Assembly: GCA_938004235.1 (NCBI GenBank)
Contig: CALKWL010000146.1
Location: 1-11,701 of the forward strand
Direction of reading: 5' to 3'
Source of the DNA: an uncultured Gammaproteobacteria bacterium
Lineage (GTDB): Bacteria > Pseudomonadota > Gammaproteobacteria > Halothiobacillales > Halothiobacillaceae
Length of the DNA stretch: 11,701 nucleotides
The position numbers and the translations under genes are program-made. The notes under the pieces were generated by a model, which had not been told where the DNA came from, ran no database searches, and saw only the letters and a program-made list of their open reading frames with translations. Each line of letters begins with the position of its first letter. The first letter of the stretch is position 1. Below are positions 1-6,506 of this stretch, one piece after another.

Positions 1-1010
1 CACAAACCGCTGATGCTGTTGATCTGCACCGCACGGCGCAGCGCCACGGCATCGAACCAGCCGCAGCGACGCTGACGCCCCGTGGTGGCACCGAACTCGT
101 GCCCCTTGGTGCCCAGATGCTTGCCCACCGGGTCGCCCACATCGTCTGCGGCGTTGTACTCAAGCTCGGTCGGGAAAGGCCCCGCCCCCACGCGCGTGGT
201 GTACGCCTTGGTGATGCCCAAGACATAATCCAGCTCCAGAGGCCCGACGCCGCTGCCAGTCGAAGCTCCGCCCGCCGTGGTGTTCGATGAAGTCACGAAA
301 GGGTAGGTACCGTGATCAATATCCAGCAAGGTGCCCTGCGCACCTTCAAACAGGATATTTTTTCCGGCGACACGCAGACCGTGCAGATATTCGGTGACAT
401 CGCACATCATCGGCAAAAGCACCTCGGCATAGCCCATGCAATCATCCAGCACGCGCTGAAAATCAACGGTTTCGACATTGAAATAATGCTTCAGCACGAA
501 GTTATGGTAATCCAGCACCGCACCCAGCTTCTCGGCGAAGCGTTCGCGGTGTTGCAAGTCGATCAAGCGTAACGCACGTCGCGCCACCTTGTCTTCGTAG
601 GCCGGGCCGATGCCGCGCCCAGTGGTACCGATCGCGCTGCGCCCGGCAGAACGCTCACGCGCCTGGTCGATGGCGACATGGTACGGAAGAATCAACGGAC
701 AGGCCTTTGATAGCTTCAGGCGCTCGCGCACGGGTACACCGCGCGCTTCAAGCTGGGTCATTTCCTTGAGCAGGGCATCCGGCGCCAGCACCACGCCATT
801 ACCGATCACGCACTGCACGCCTTCGCGCAAAATACCGGAAGGGATCAGGTGCAACACCGTTTTCTCGCCGTTCACCCACAGGGTATGCCCCGCGTTGTGG
901 CCGCCCTGAAAACGCACCACCGCTGCCACATCCTCGGTCAAGAGATCAACAATCTTGCCCTTGCCTTCATCGCCCCACTGGGAGCCCAACACCACAATAT
1001 TTTTGGCCAT
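1..1010 (-). CDS. purA: Adenylosuccinate synthetase, 3'-truncated by the window edge
   Basis: PurA makes adenylosuccinate from IMP and aspartate using GTP, the first committed step to AMP, in the cytoplasm. Translating the minus strand from the ATG at 1010 gives 336 uninterrupted residues of a family usually about 430 long; the C-terminal quarter lies beyond position 1. The N-terminus carries the GTP/IMP loop GSQWGDEGKGK (residues 9-19) with the expected catalytic Asp14, and His42 in QGGHNAGHT. Further on are IGTTGRGIGPAYEDK, FEGAQGTLLDIDHGTYP, SSNTTAGG, TRVGAGPFPTEL and EFGATTGRQRR, all family signatures. It begins 5 bases after the hisZ stop and is probably cotranscribed with it. The frame is clean wherever I checked it. 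Identification is secure; only the missing C-terminus is unseen. Confidence 0.97.
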   Translation of the reverse strand, partial: MAKNIVVLGSQWGDEGKGKIVDLLTEDVAAVVRFQGGHNAGHTLWVNGEKTVLHLIPSGILREGVQCVIGNGVVLAPDALLKEMTQLEARGVPVRERLKLSKACPLILPYHVAIDQARERSAGRSAIGTTGRGIGPAYEDKVARRALRLIDLQHRERFAEKLGAVLDYHNFVLKHYFNVETVDFQRVLDDCMGYAEVLLPMMCDVTEYLHGLRVAGKNILFEGAQGTLLDIDHGTYPFVTSSNTTAGGASTGSGVGPLELDYVLGITKAYTTRVGAGPFPTELEYNAADDVGDPVGKHLGTKGHEFGATTGRQRRCGWFDAVALRRAVQINSISGL

Positions 1011-1015
1011 CAAGG

Positions 1016-2281
1016 TCAAATCTCACGTATTTTCCAAAATTCACTGCCATGCGTCATATCCGGCTCGATGCAGTGCGTATGACTCACTTCTGGGCTCATG
1101 CTTGAGCCCATGGCTTGCGCGCATTCGCCCAGAGCCCTCCCCGAGGCCTCATCGCACGGCAGCGCCTGAATAACCCGCTGCCCCTCGGCGCGCAAGCGGC
1201 GCACCAGAGCCTGAAGCTCAGCAAACCCCGGCTCATCGGCGTCCAGTACAGGTGCAAGATAGGTCTGAAGCTGCGACGAAACGAGCGCTTCCGCGTGCAT
1301 CAAATCGATCAAAGCACGCACATCCGCTGAAAACCCGGTAGCCGGACGCGCCCGTCCAAAAGCTTCGCCGATGCCGTCATAACGCCCGCCGCGCACGATG
1401 GCCTCGCGGTGTCCCGGCACATAGGCGGCAAACACCATGCCGGTGTGATAGTGGTAGCCGCGCAGCTCGGCCAGATCGATATGCAGATGCACGCCTGTCG
1501 TCCCAGCCATCACCTGACGCGCCAATTCGCCCAGACTATCCAGCGCCAACCTCACCGCCTCACCCGCATTCGCCAGTACATCACGGGCGCGATCCAGCGT
1601 CTCCAGCCCCTCGCCGTGCAATCCTGCCAGTGCAAGCAACATGGCGGAAAGCTCCGCATCGAGCGCACGCGCGGCCAGAAAAGCCTGAATATCCGGCATG
1701 GCCTTGCGCTGCAACAGGGCAAAAAACTCGGCCTCATCATCCGCATCGAGCTGCGCCTGCGCCATCAGGGCGCGGAAAATGCCGACATGCCCCAGATCCA
1801 GCCACACCTCCTTGAGACCGACCACGCTGAGCATTTCCAGCATCAGGCTCAGAATCTCACGGTCGCTCTCGATCCCCGCATGACCAAACAGTTCGGCGCC
1901 TACCTGCATCGGCGCACGCGAACCGGCAAAGCCGCCAGGAACCGCGTGTAGCACCGTCCCCAGATAACACAGGCGCGTCGGCTCGGCGCTTCCCAGACTG
2001 TGCGCGTCAATGCGCGCCATCTGCGGCGTCATGTCGGCACGAATACCCATGAGACGACCGGTCAACTGGTCAATCACCTTGAGCGTGGACAAATCCAGAT
2101 CATCACCGTGGTGAATCAGCAAGGACTCGACATATTCCACCATCGGCGGCACCACCAGTTCGTAGCCGAAACTGCGAAACAGATCGAGCACGCGCCGACG
2201 CAAAGCCTCCGTTGCCCATGCCGCTTCAGGCAACAGCTCGTCGATGCCAGCCGGCAATAGCCACCTGTTTTCTTGATTCAT
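1016..2281 (-). CDS. hisZ: ATP phosphoribosyltransferase regulatory subunit HisZ
   Basis: HisZ is a histidyl-tRNA-synthetase paralogue without aminoacylation activity. It binds short-form HisG to make the first enzyme of histidine synthesis and carries feedback control. The 421-residue product begins NRWLLPAGIDELLP and has the class II core: motif 2-like RADMTPQMARIDAH (81-94), the HisZ-type segment LRGYHYHTG (273-281), and VRGGRYDGIGEAFGRARPATGFS (296-318). Synteny with purA and a DUF2065 gene favours HisZ over a true HisS. The start is the ATG at 2281, 14 bases after the DUF2065 stop; no strong ribosome binding site is seen. The family is usually about 390 residues. The excess is near the C-terminus: after QALPCDEASGRALGEC (372-387) there is an unusual stretch, encoded partly by a perfect DNA palindrome, before a HisZ-like ending FWKIREI. 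No other frame restores the usual tail. hisG is not in the window. Confidence 0.93.
   Translation of the reverse strand: MNQENRWLLPAGIDELLPEAAWATEALRRRVLDLFRSFGYELVVPPMVEYVESLLIHHGDDLDLSTLKVIDQLTGRLMGIRADMTPQMARIDAHSLGSAEPTRLCYLGTVLHAVPGGFAGSRAPMQVGAELFGHAGIESDREILSLMLEMLSVVGLKEVWLDLGHVGIFRALMAQAQLDADDEAEFFALLQRKAMPDIQAFLAARALDAELSAMLLALAGLHGEGLETLDRARDVLANAGEAVRLALDSLGELARQVMAGTTGVHLHIDLAELRGYHYHTGMVFAAYVPGHREAIVRGGRYDGIGEAFGRARPATGFSADVRALIDLMHAEALVSSQLQTYLAPVLDADEPGFAELQALVRRLRAEGQRVIQALPCDEASGRALGECAQAMGSSMSPEVSHTHCIEPDMTHGSEFWKIREI
1091..1110. repeat. Perfect 8-bp palindrome with 4-base loop inside hisZ
   Basis: TGGGCTCA (1091-1098), loop TGCT, TGAGCCCA (1103-1110). It encodes HisZ residues about 391-397 (MGSSMSP), in a segment that does not match the usual HisZ C-terminus as I recall it. 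A weaker 6-bp inverted pair CACTGC/GCAGTG (1042-1047 and 1070-1075) lies just downstream in the same coding tail. There is no U-tract, so it is not an obvious terminator. Confidence 0.7.
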
Positions 2282-2295
2282 TTTTAATAACTCAG

Positions 2296-2490
2296 TTAGC
2301 CGCGAACAATACTGAGCGACACCAAACCCACCACAATGACGGCCAGACCAATCATGCGAATCGCGCGATCAGGCAAGGCAGACAGCTGCTGTGCGGATTG
2401 GCGATAAAACCGCGGGCTGATGAAAGGCAACAGCCCCTCGATCACCAGCACCAAGGCCAGCGCCGCCCACAGATCGTTCATCATTTCCAT
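2296..2490 (-). CDS. Small DUF2065 inner-membrane protein
   Basis: A 64-residue protein of the DUF2065 family, which sits between hflC and hisZ/purA in many gammaproteobacteria; its function is not known. It has two predicted membrane helices: the first about residues 6-22 (LWAALALVLVIEGLLPF) and the second near the C-terminus (MIGLAVIVVGLVSLS). They are separated by a short polar loop with the family-like segment ISPRFYRQSAQQL. Several starts are possible. TTG at 2493 overlaps the hflC stop, ATG at 2490 shares one base with it (TGATG), and ATGs at 2484 and 2481 are also in frame. The family often begins just before the DLWAALALVLVIEG segment, so the true start could be ATG 2481. The overlap suggests translational coupling to hflC. 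A role with HflKC is only a guess from position. Confidence 0.85.
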   Translation of the reverse strand: MEMMNDLWAALALVLVIEGLLPFISPRFYRQSAQQLSALPDRAIRMIGLAVIVVGLVSLSIVRG

Positions 2491-3377
2491 CAAGGTTTCT
2501 TCGGTGCAGCACCGTCCGGGCTGTTGAAATAGCGGAAGAACTCGCTGTCCGGCTGCAACACCATCACATCCGATCTGTCGGCAAAGGCCTTGGCGTAGGC
2601 CTGCAAGCTGCGATAGAACTCGAAAAACTCCGGATCCTGAGCAAATGCCGCCGTGTAGGTCGCCGCCGCACGCGCATCACCCTGACCGCGAATGACCTGC
2701 GACTCAGCATAAGCCTGCGCCAGAATCTCCTCACGCTGACGATCGGCATCCGCCGTGATCCGGCGCGCCTGCTCTTCACCGCGTGAACGGAAGCCGCGAG
2801 CCACGGTGGCACGCTCTTTTTCCATGCGGCGATAGACCGATTCGCTGACCTCAGGCGGCAGATCAATGCGCAGAATGCGCACCGCCACGATCTCAATGCC
2901 GAGCTTCGTGGCTTCCACATTGGCCGCCTGACGGGTGCGCTCGGTGATTTCGCCGCGTGCGCCGGAAACGGCCTCAGTCACAGTCATGCCGCTGAACTGA
3001 TTTTTCATGCCGTCGCGCACAATCTGGGTCAGGCGCGAACTGGCCATACGGTCATCGCCGCGCGTGGAGCGATAAAACGTCGCCACATCGCTGATGCGCC
3101 ATTGAATAAAGGCATCAACAATCACGTTTTTCTTTTCGCTGGTCAAGTAGCGCTCCGGCGGTGCATTCAAAGCCTGCAAGCGACCGTCAAAGCGCTTCAC
3201 ATTGGTCAGGAAAGGCAGTTTGAAATGCAGCCCCGGAGTGAAATCGGTTTTCACAATTTCACCCAAACGAAACAGAACCACGCGGTCATATTCGCTGACG
3301 GTAAACAGCGCCGACGATAGAACAAAGAAAAGCACGGCCAGAATCGGCATCAAATAGTTTTTAAGGGCATTTATCAT
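2490..3377 (-). CDS. hflC: FtsH modulator HflC (SPFH/prohibitin family)
   Basis: HflC pairs with HflK in a large inner-membrane cage that surrounds the AAA+ protease FtsH and limits which membrane proteins it degrades. The 295-residue product has one N-terminal membrane helix (about 8-28), then a periplasmic SPFH domain beginning SEYDRVVLFRLGEI. It continues with PGLHFKLPFLTNVKRFDGR and a helical region rich in Arg, Glu and Ala (ERATVARGFRSRGEEQARRI, DADRQREEILAQAYAES). The C-terminal EFFEFYRSLQAYAKAF and DSEFFRYF segments are typical of HflC. Length matches the family (about 290-330). The ATG at 3377 overlaps the hflK stop as ATGA, the usual arrangement for coupled, equimolar synthesis of the two partners. 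It ends by overlapping the DUF2065 start. Confidence 0.96.
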   Translation of the reverse strand: MINALKNYLMPILAVLFFVLSSALFTVSEYDRVVLFRLGEIVKTDFTPGLHFKLPFLTNVKRFDGRLQALNAPPERYLTSEKKNVIVDAFIQWRISDVATFYRSTRGDDRMASSRLTQIVRDGMKNQFSGMTVTEAVSGARGEITERTRQAANVEATKLGIEIVAVRILRIDLPPEVSESVYRRMEKERATVARGFRSRGEEQARRITADADRQREEILAQAYAESQVIRGQGDARAAATYTAAFAQDPEFFEFYRSLQAYAKAFADRSDVMVLQPDSEFFRYFNSPDGAAPKKP

Positions 3378-4540
3378 GGCGCCGTCCTCGAACGCAGATC
3401 AGGCTGAACACGCACGGCGGGCGTTGCCGGCGCCGCCGGAGCAACCGGCTTGAGCGCATCCGTCTGGGCGCTGGAGAGCACATCCTGCGCGCCCTGCATC
3501 ATTTTATCCAGAGGCAGAAGCACCACATTGCTATTGCCTTGCCCCGCTGAGCCCTGGGTATCCATCAACACCTTGCTACTCTTGGACATCACGCCCTCCA
3601 AAGTCTCAAGATACATGCGCTGACGGTTGATTTCCGGCGATTTTTTCACCTCGGCCAACAGGTCGAGGAAACGCTGAGCCTCACCTTCCGCAGATTTTTC
3701 CACGCGCGCACGGTAACCGCGCGCATCCTCCACAATCTGCGCGGCCTGGCCTTTGGCGACAGGCAGGATGCCTGCCCGGTAGGCATCGGCTTCGTTAATC
3801 AGACGCTGCTCGTCTTCACGCGCCTTGATCGCATCGGCAAACGCCGGCTGCACCGACTCCGGCGGCTGAGCATCCTGCATGTTGACCGTCTGCACTTCAA
3901 GACCGGTGCGGAAGGCGGGATCGGCGTTATCCAGCATCTCTTGCAGCTGCTGCTTGACCATCGTGACCACTTCGGCGCGCCCATCGGTCAATACGAAGGT
4001 CATGGTGTTTCTGCCCACCACGCTACGCACCGCGCTTTCAAACGAGGCCTGCATGACGCCATCCGGGTCGCGCGTGTTGAAAACATACTCACGCGGATCC
4101 TTGACGTTGTATTGCACCGCCATCTCGATCTCGACGATATTCTCGTCCGCGGTGAGCATCTGCATTTTCATCTGCTTGCTGCGGAACTGATCCACGTCCA
4201 CAGTCTGCACCTGCTGGATGGGCGCGGGTAAATGCCAGTGCGGGCCAGGCACAGCTGTGGTCACGTATTTGCCAAACTGCGTGACCACAGCGCGCTGGCC
4301 ATCGTTGACGATATAAATGCCCGAACCCAGCCACAGAGCCAGACCGGCGCCTGCAATCAAACCCAAGGTCGTCGCGCTGGGCATCCCGCTGCCGCCCTCC
4401 CCTTGAGCGTCCCCACCGGAATTTCCCATCTTGCGTTGTAAATCTTTCAGCCACTGATCGACCTTTGGGGCATTATCCCCGCCGCGTCGCGGCGTTTTCC
4501 ACGGGTCTTGGCCGCCGCCGCCAGGCTCATTCCACGCCAT
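3374..4540 (-). CDS. hflK: FtsH modulator HflK (SPFH/prohibitin family)
   Basis: HflK is the partner of HflC in the HflKC cage around FtsH. The 388-residue protein starts with a Gly/Pro-rich cytoplasmic tail (MAWNEPGGGGQDPWKTPRRGG) and a short charged helix (DQWLKDLQRKMG). One membrane segment follows at about residues 55-78. The SPFH domain begins VNDGQRAVVTQFGKYV and includes PGPHWHLPAPIQQV and YNVKDPREYVFN. A long helical region (about 225-320) carries KAREDEQRLINEADAYR and ends in MYLETLEGVM, then a Pro/Ala-rich tail. The ATG at 4540 has a good ribosome binding site, GAGGA at 4548-4552 with 7 bases spacing. Unlike most neighbours it is not tightly spaced from the gene upstream: 233 bases of palindromic DNA separate it from hflX. 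A weak promoter candidate in that gap suggests it may start its own transcript. Confidence 0.96.
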   Translation of the reverse strand: MAWNEPGGGGQDPWKTPRRGGDNAPKVDQWLKDLQRKMGNSGGDAQGEGGSGMPSATTLGLIAGAGLALWLGSGIYIVNDGQRAVVTQFGKYVTTAVPGPHWHLPAPIQQVQTVDVDQFRSKQMKMQMLTADENIVEIEMAVQYNVKDPREYVFNTRDPDGVMQASFESAVRSVVGRNTMTFVLTDGRAEVVTMVKQQLQEMLDNADPAFRTGLEVQTVNMQDAQPPESVQPAFADAIKAREDEQRLINEADAYRAGILPVAKGQAAQIVEDARGYRARVEKSAEGEAQRFLDLLAEVKKSPEINRQRMYLETLEGVMSKSSKVLMDTQGSAGQGNSNVVLLPLDKMMQGAQDVLSSAQTDALKPVAPAAPATPAVRVQPDLRSRTAP

Positions 4541-4547
4541 TCAACTG

Positions 4548-4552
4548 TCCTC
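4548..4552 (-). promoter_or_regulatory. hflK ribosome binding site
   Basis: Minus-strand GAGGA placed 7 bases before the hflK ATG at 4540. It is one of the clearest Shine-Dalgarno sites in the window and supports that start. Confidence 0.7.
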
Positions 4553-4581
4553 TTGGAGACTTCATAAGTAAAACTTCTCGG

Positions 4582-4611
4582 ATTTTATGGGCAGCCCGCA
4601 CGCCATAGCAA
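4582..4611 (-). promoter_or_regulatory. Candidate sigma70 promoter for hflK
   Basis: On the minus strand TTGCTA (4606-4611, 4 of 6 matches to the -35 consensus) is followed after 18 bases by TAAAAT (4582-4587, 5 of 6 to the -10). It would start transcription about 35 bases before the hflK ATG, downstream of the palindrome cluster. The -35 is weak and one such match can occur by chance. Confidence 0.35.
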
Positions 4612-4618
4612 GAAAGCG

Positions 4619-4634
4619 CCCCGTGCGCGCGGGG
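4619..4634 (-). terminator. Weak terminator-like hairpin upstream of hflK
   Basis: Minus-strand CCCCG, loop of 6, CGGGG, followed by a pyrimidine-rich CGCTTTCTT. The stem is only 5 bp and the T-tract is broken, so it is at best a weak terminator or a pause site after hflX. It lies at the downstream end of the palindrome cluster and just before the candidate hflK promoter. Confidence 0.25.
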
Positions 4635-4655
4635 GACGTCGTGCTAACTGGCGCG

Positions 4656-4686
4656 CTCAACAGACGCGCTTCAACCGTCTGTTGAG
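4656..4686. repeat. Palindrome A, 11-bp perfect arms
   Basis: CTCAACAGACG (4656-4666), 9-base loop, CGTCTGTTGAG (4676-4686). The arms are exact reverse complements. It lies in the non-coding gap between hflX and hflK and ends one base before palindrome F begins. Confidence 0.85.
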
Positions 4687-4706
4687 GCGGGACATGGATG
4701 TTCCGC
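4687..4706. repeat. Palindrome F, 9-bp arms with one G.T pair
   Basis: GCGGGACAT (4687-4695), GG, ATGTTCCGC (4698-4706). Arms match except one wobble position. It begins at the base after palindrome A ends. Confidence 0.75.
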
Positions 4707-4709
4707 ACG

Positions 4710-4737
4710 CAAATCAATCACCTAAGTGATTGATTTG
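4710..4737. repeat. Palindrome B, 12-bp perfect arms
   Basis: CAAATCAATCAC (4710-4721), loop CTAA, GTGATTGATTTG (4726-4737). This AT-rich perfect palindrome sits in otherwise GC-rich surroundings. A dyad this size could also be a regulator binding site, but no family is recognised. Confidence 0.85.
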
Positions 4738-4740
4738 TCG

Positions 4741-4794
4741 CTATCGAGTCCGGGCGTGAGCGCGAAGTTGGCGTCAGCCCACCGGGCTCGATAG
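4741..4794. repeat. Palindrome C, long imperfect hairpin containing the hflX stop
   Basis: CTATCGAGTCCGG (4741-4753) pairs with CCGGGCTCGATAG (4782-4794), 13 bp with one G.T. Further short pairings inside (CGC 4761-4763 with GCG 4771-4773, and TGA 4757-4759 with TCA 4774-4776) would extend it into a long bulged stem. The hflX stop codon (4774-4776) lies in its inner part. Confidence 0.75.
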
Positions 4795-6216
4795 GACTGA
4801 AAAACTCATGGAAGAGTTTTTCAGTCTCCTGTCAAGCGCCCGCGCGAACCCCGGCTCATGCGCCGCAAGCTGATTCCAGCGCACCATCGGCAGAGTCACC
4901 GCCAAATGCCAATGCCCGGCCTCATCCATACGTTCCTGCGTGATCGCACCCTCTGCGTACAGTTTGGCACGCAAGCGCGCCTCACAGGGCTCGATATCCA
5001 GATCCAGCGACACGGTTTCCTGCGCCAGGCATTCCCGAATGGCCTGAAACAGCAAATCAATTCCCAGGCCGCGCGCGGCAGAAATCCACACCCGGCGCGG
5101 TCGCCCGCTTTCGTCGTAATCGATGCCCGGCGGACGGTACATCAGATCAATCTTATTCATCACATCCAGGCGCGGCACGGTCTGCGCGTCGATCTGTTCA
5201 AGCACGCTCTCAACTTCGTGAACACGTTCATCGCGTCCCTCCGCCTGGGCGTCAATCACATGCAGCAGCAAACTGGCCTCGCGGGTTTCCTCCAGCGTCG
5301 AGCGGAAGGCGGCCACCAGCTCATGCGGCAGATCGGCCACAAAACCGACCGTGTCCGCCAGAACAATCGCACCGCCCTGCGGCATCTCCACCCGGCGCAA
5401 CGTGGCATCCAGCGTGGCGAAAAGCTGATCGGCCACATACACGCCCGCTTCGGTCAGTCGATTGAACAACGTGGACTTGCCCGCGTTGGTGTAACCCACC
5501 AGAGCCACCGTGGGTAACTCAGCACGCTGACGACCTTTGCGGCCTTCCTGACGCTGGGCGCGTACTTTTTCCAGGCGGCGCTTAAGTTGCGCAATGCGCC
5601 CGGCCACCAGGCGACGGTCGGTTTCAAGCTGGGTTTCACCTGGCCCGCGCATACCGATCCCGCCGCCGCCCTGGCGCTCCAAATGCGTCCAACCGCGCAC
5701 AAGGCGGGTGGAAAGATGCTGCAACTGCGCCAGCTCGACCTGCAACTTGCCCTCATGCGAACGCGCACGCTGGGCGAAAATATCCAGAATCAACCCGGCA
5801 CGATCCAGCACGCGGCATTGCAATATGGCTTCGAGGTTACGCTCCTGACTCGGCGAAAGCGCGTGATTGACGATCACCAAAGCAACCTTGCCCGCAGCGA
5901 CCTCGCGCTGAATTTCTTCAGCCTTGCCGCTGCCGATCAAGGTACGCGCGTCAAACTGACTGCGGGTGACGATCATGACCGCATCGATGCTCGCCCCTGC
6001 GGAACGTGCCAGTTCAACGAACTCGTCCACCGCTTCAGGGGACTCGTCCGCCCGGATGCGGACATGCACCAGAATGACCCGGTCACCTGCCGAGGTTGTT
6101 GCCCCCCGACCTAGAAAACCGTCTTTGGATTCAAGCTTGAAACTGAGCAGGCGCGCGTCGTCCTGAACGTCGGCGCCCGTTTCAGACGGCATGGAGAAAT
6201 GCGGGGAATGATTCAA
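4774..6216 (-). CDS. hflX: Ribosome-associated GTPase HflX
   Basis: HflX binds 70S ribosomes and 50S subunits, and rescues stalled ribosomes by splitting them with GTP. The 480-residue product has the HflX N-terminal domain with HALSPSQERNLE (118-129) and RAGLILDIFAQRARSHEGKL (139-158). A Gly-rich linker GGGGIGMRGPGETQLETDRR precedes the G domain: G1 GYTNAGKST (241-249), switch region LFATLDATLRR, G3 DTVGF (288-292), G4 NKID (354-357), G5 SA (379-380). The frame opens at TTG 6216, overlapping the hfq stop as TTGA; the first ATG in frame is Met9 at 6192. Neither has a clear ribosome binding site. About 30 residues at the N-terminus have no counterpart in E. coli HflX. The C-terminal tail after EPGFARALDRR is encoded by palindromic DNA and looks non-native. 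Confidence 0.96.
   Translation of the reverse strand: MNHSPHFSMPSETGADVQDDARLLSFKLESKDGFLGRGATTSAGDRVILVHVRIRADESPEAVDEFVELARSAGASIDAVMIVTRSQFDARTLIGSGKAEEIQREVAAGKVALVIVNHALSPSQERNLEAILQCRVLDRAGLILDIFAQRARSHEGKLQVELAQLQHLSTRLVRGWTHLERQGGGGIGMRGPGETQLETDRRLVAGRIAQLKRRLEKVRAQRQEGRKGRQRAELPTVALVGYTNAGKSTLFNRLTEAGVYVADQLFATLDATLRRVEMPQGGAIVLADTVGFVADLPHELVAAFRSTLEETREASLLLHVIDAQAEGRDERVHEVESVLEQIDAQTVPRLDVMNKIDLMYRPPGIDYDESGRPRRVWISAARGLGIDLLFQAIRECLAQETVSLDLDIEPCEARLRAKLYAEGAITQERMDEAGHWHLAVTLPMVRWNQLAAHEPGFARALDRRLKNSSMSFSVLSSPVG
4795..4826. repeat. Palindrome D, 13-bp perfect arms inside hflX
   Basis: GACTGAAAAACTC (4795-4807), loop ATGGAA, GAGTTTTTCAGTC (4814-4826). It abuts palindrome C exactly and lies wholly in the hflX coding region, giving the low-complexity tail KNSSMSFSVLS. 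The A5/T5 runs flank a short stem core, so the structure resembles a bidirectional terminator but with a poor GC core. Confidence 0.85.
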
Positions 6217-6473
6217 ATGTCACGCCCATAAGCATCGTGCTCTTGCCCGTCATCATCCAGATCCATCGGCACGGGGCGCGCCGGCACGATGGTGGAAACG
6301 GCGTGCTTGTAAACCATCTGACTCACAGTATTTTTCAAAAGAATCACATAATTATCAAATGATTCGACCTGGCCTTGCAATTTGATGCCATTAACCAGGT
6401 AAATGGATACCGGCACACGCTCACGGCGCAAGATATTCAAAAAAGGCTCTTGTAAATTTTGGCCTTTAGCCAT
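6213..6473 (-). CDS. hfq: RNA chaperone Hfq
   Basis: Hfq is the hexameric Sm-like protein that pairs small RNAs with mRNAs. At 86 residues it is shorter than E. coli Hfq (102) but similar to many others. The Sm1 motif (about 22-40, VSIYLVNGIKLQGQVESFD) and Sm2 motif YKHAVSTIVP (55-64) are clear. The proximal-face residues include Gln8, Lys56 and His57, and the rim arginines Arg16, Arg17 and Arg19 are present. At positions 41-42 it has Asn-Tyr where E. coli has Gln-Phe. The C-terminal tail (65-86) is short and acidic (MDLDDDGQEHD), like the acidic tip that sweeps RNA off the core in enteric Hfq. It follows miaA by 33 bases and overlaps the HflX start, matching the miaA-hfq-hflX order. An AGGA lies 10 bases before the ATG. 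Confidence 0.97.
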   Translation of the reverse strand: MAKGQNLQEPFLNILRRERVPVSIYLVNGIKLQGQVESFDNYVILLKNTVSQMVYKHAVSTIVPARPVPMDLDDDGQEHDAYGRDI

Positions 6474-6506
6474 GGTATTTCAGTCCTGTTCAAAAGTAGG
6501 GGGATG

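Larger units (their letters stand above)
4656..4826. repeat. Cluster of five abutting palindromes across the 3' end of hflX
   Basis: Five inverted repeats lie almost without gaps: 4656-4686, 4687-4706, 4710-4737, 4741-4794 and 4795-4826. Three have perfect arms of 11, 12 and 13 bp; the other two are 9 and 13 bp with one G.T pair each. The arms are unrelated to each other, so this is not a tandem repeat of one unit. It fills most of the hflX-hflK gap and also encodes the last 16 residues of HflX and its stop codon. As RNA or single-stranded DNA it would fold into a string of stem-loops. Possible identities are a REP/MITE-like palindromic element, an mRNA 3'-stabilising structure or a compound terminator. 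I do not recognise the family. Confidence 0.8.

Noticed and set aside
1016..1140. Frameshift at the 3' end of hisZ
   Set aside because: Neither alternative minus frame restores a HisZ-like tail, and the present frame ends in a plausible FWKIREI close to the purA start.
1409..1951. Plus-strand open frames over hisZ, mutL, amiB and hflX (e.g. 1409-1951, 7533-8201, 9258-10151, 4858-5517)
   Set aside because: They lie antisense to well-recognised conserved genes, show no family motifs, and are expected by chance in GC-rich coding DNA.
1016..2281. Histidyl-tRNA synthetase (hisS) for the class II-like gene
   Set aside because: The N-terminus, the LRGYHYHTG segment, the length and the hflC-DUF2065-purA context fit HisZ.
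6474..6506. Promoter for hfq in the miaA-hfq gap and end of miaA
   Set aside because: Only poor hexamer matches (e.g. TTGCCT with TACTTT at 16 bases); promoters inside miaA are known in E. coli but cannot be shown here.
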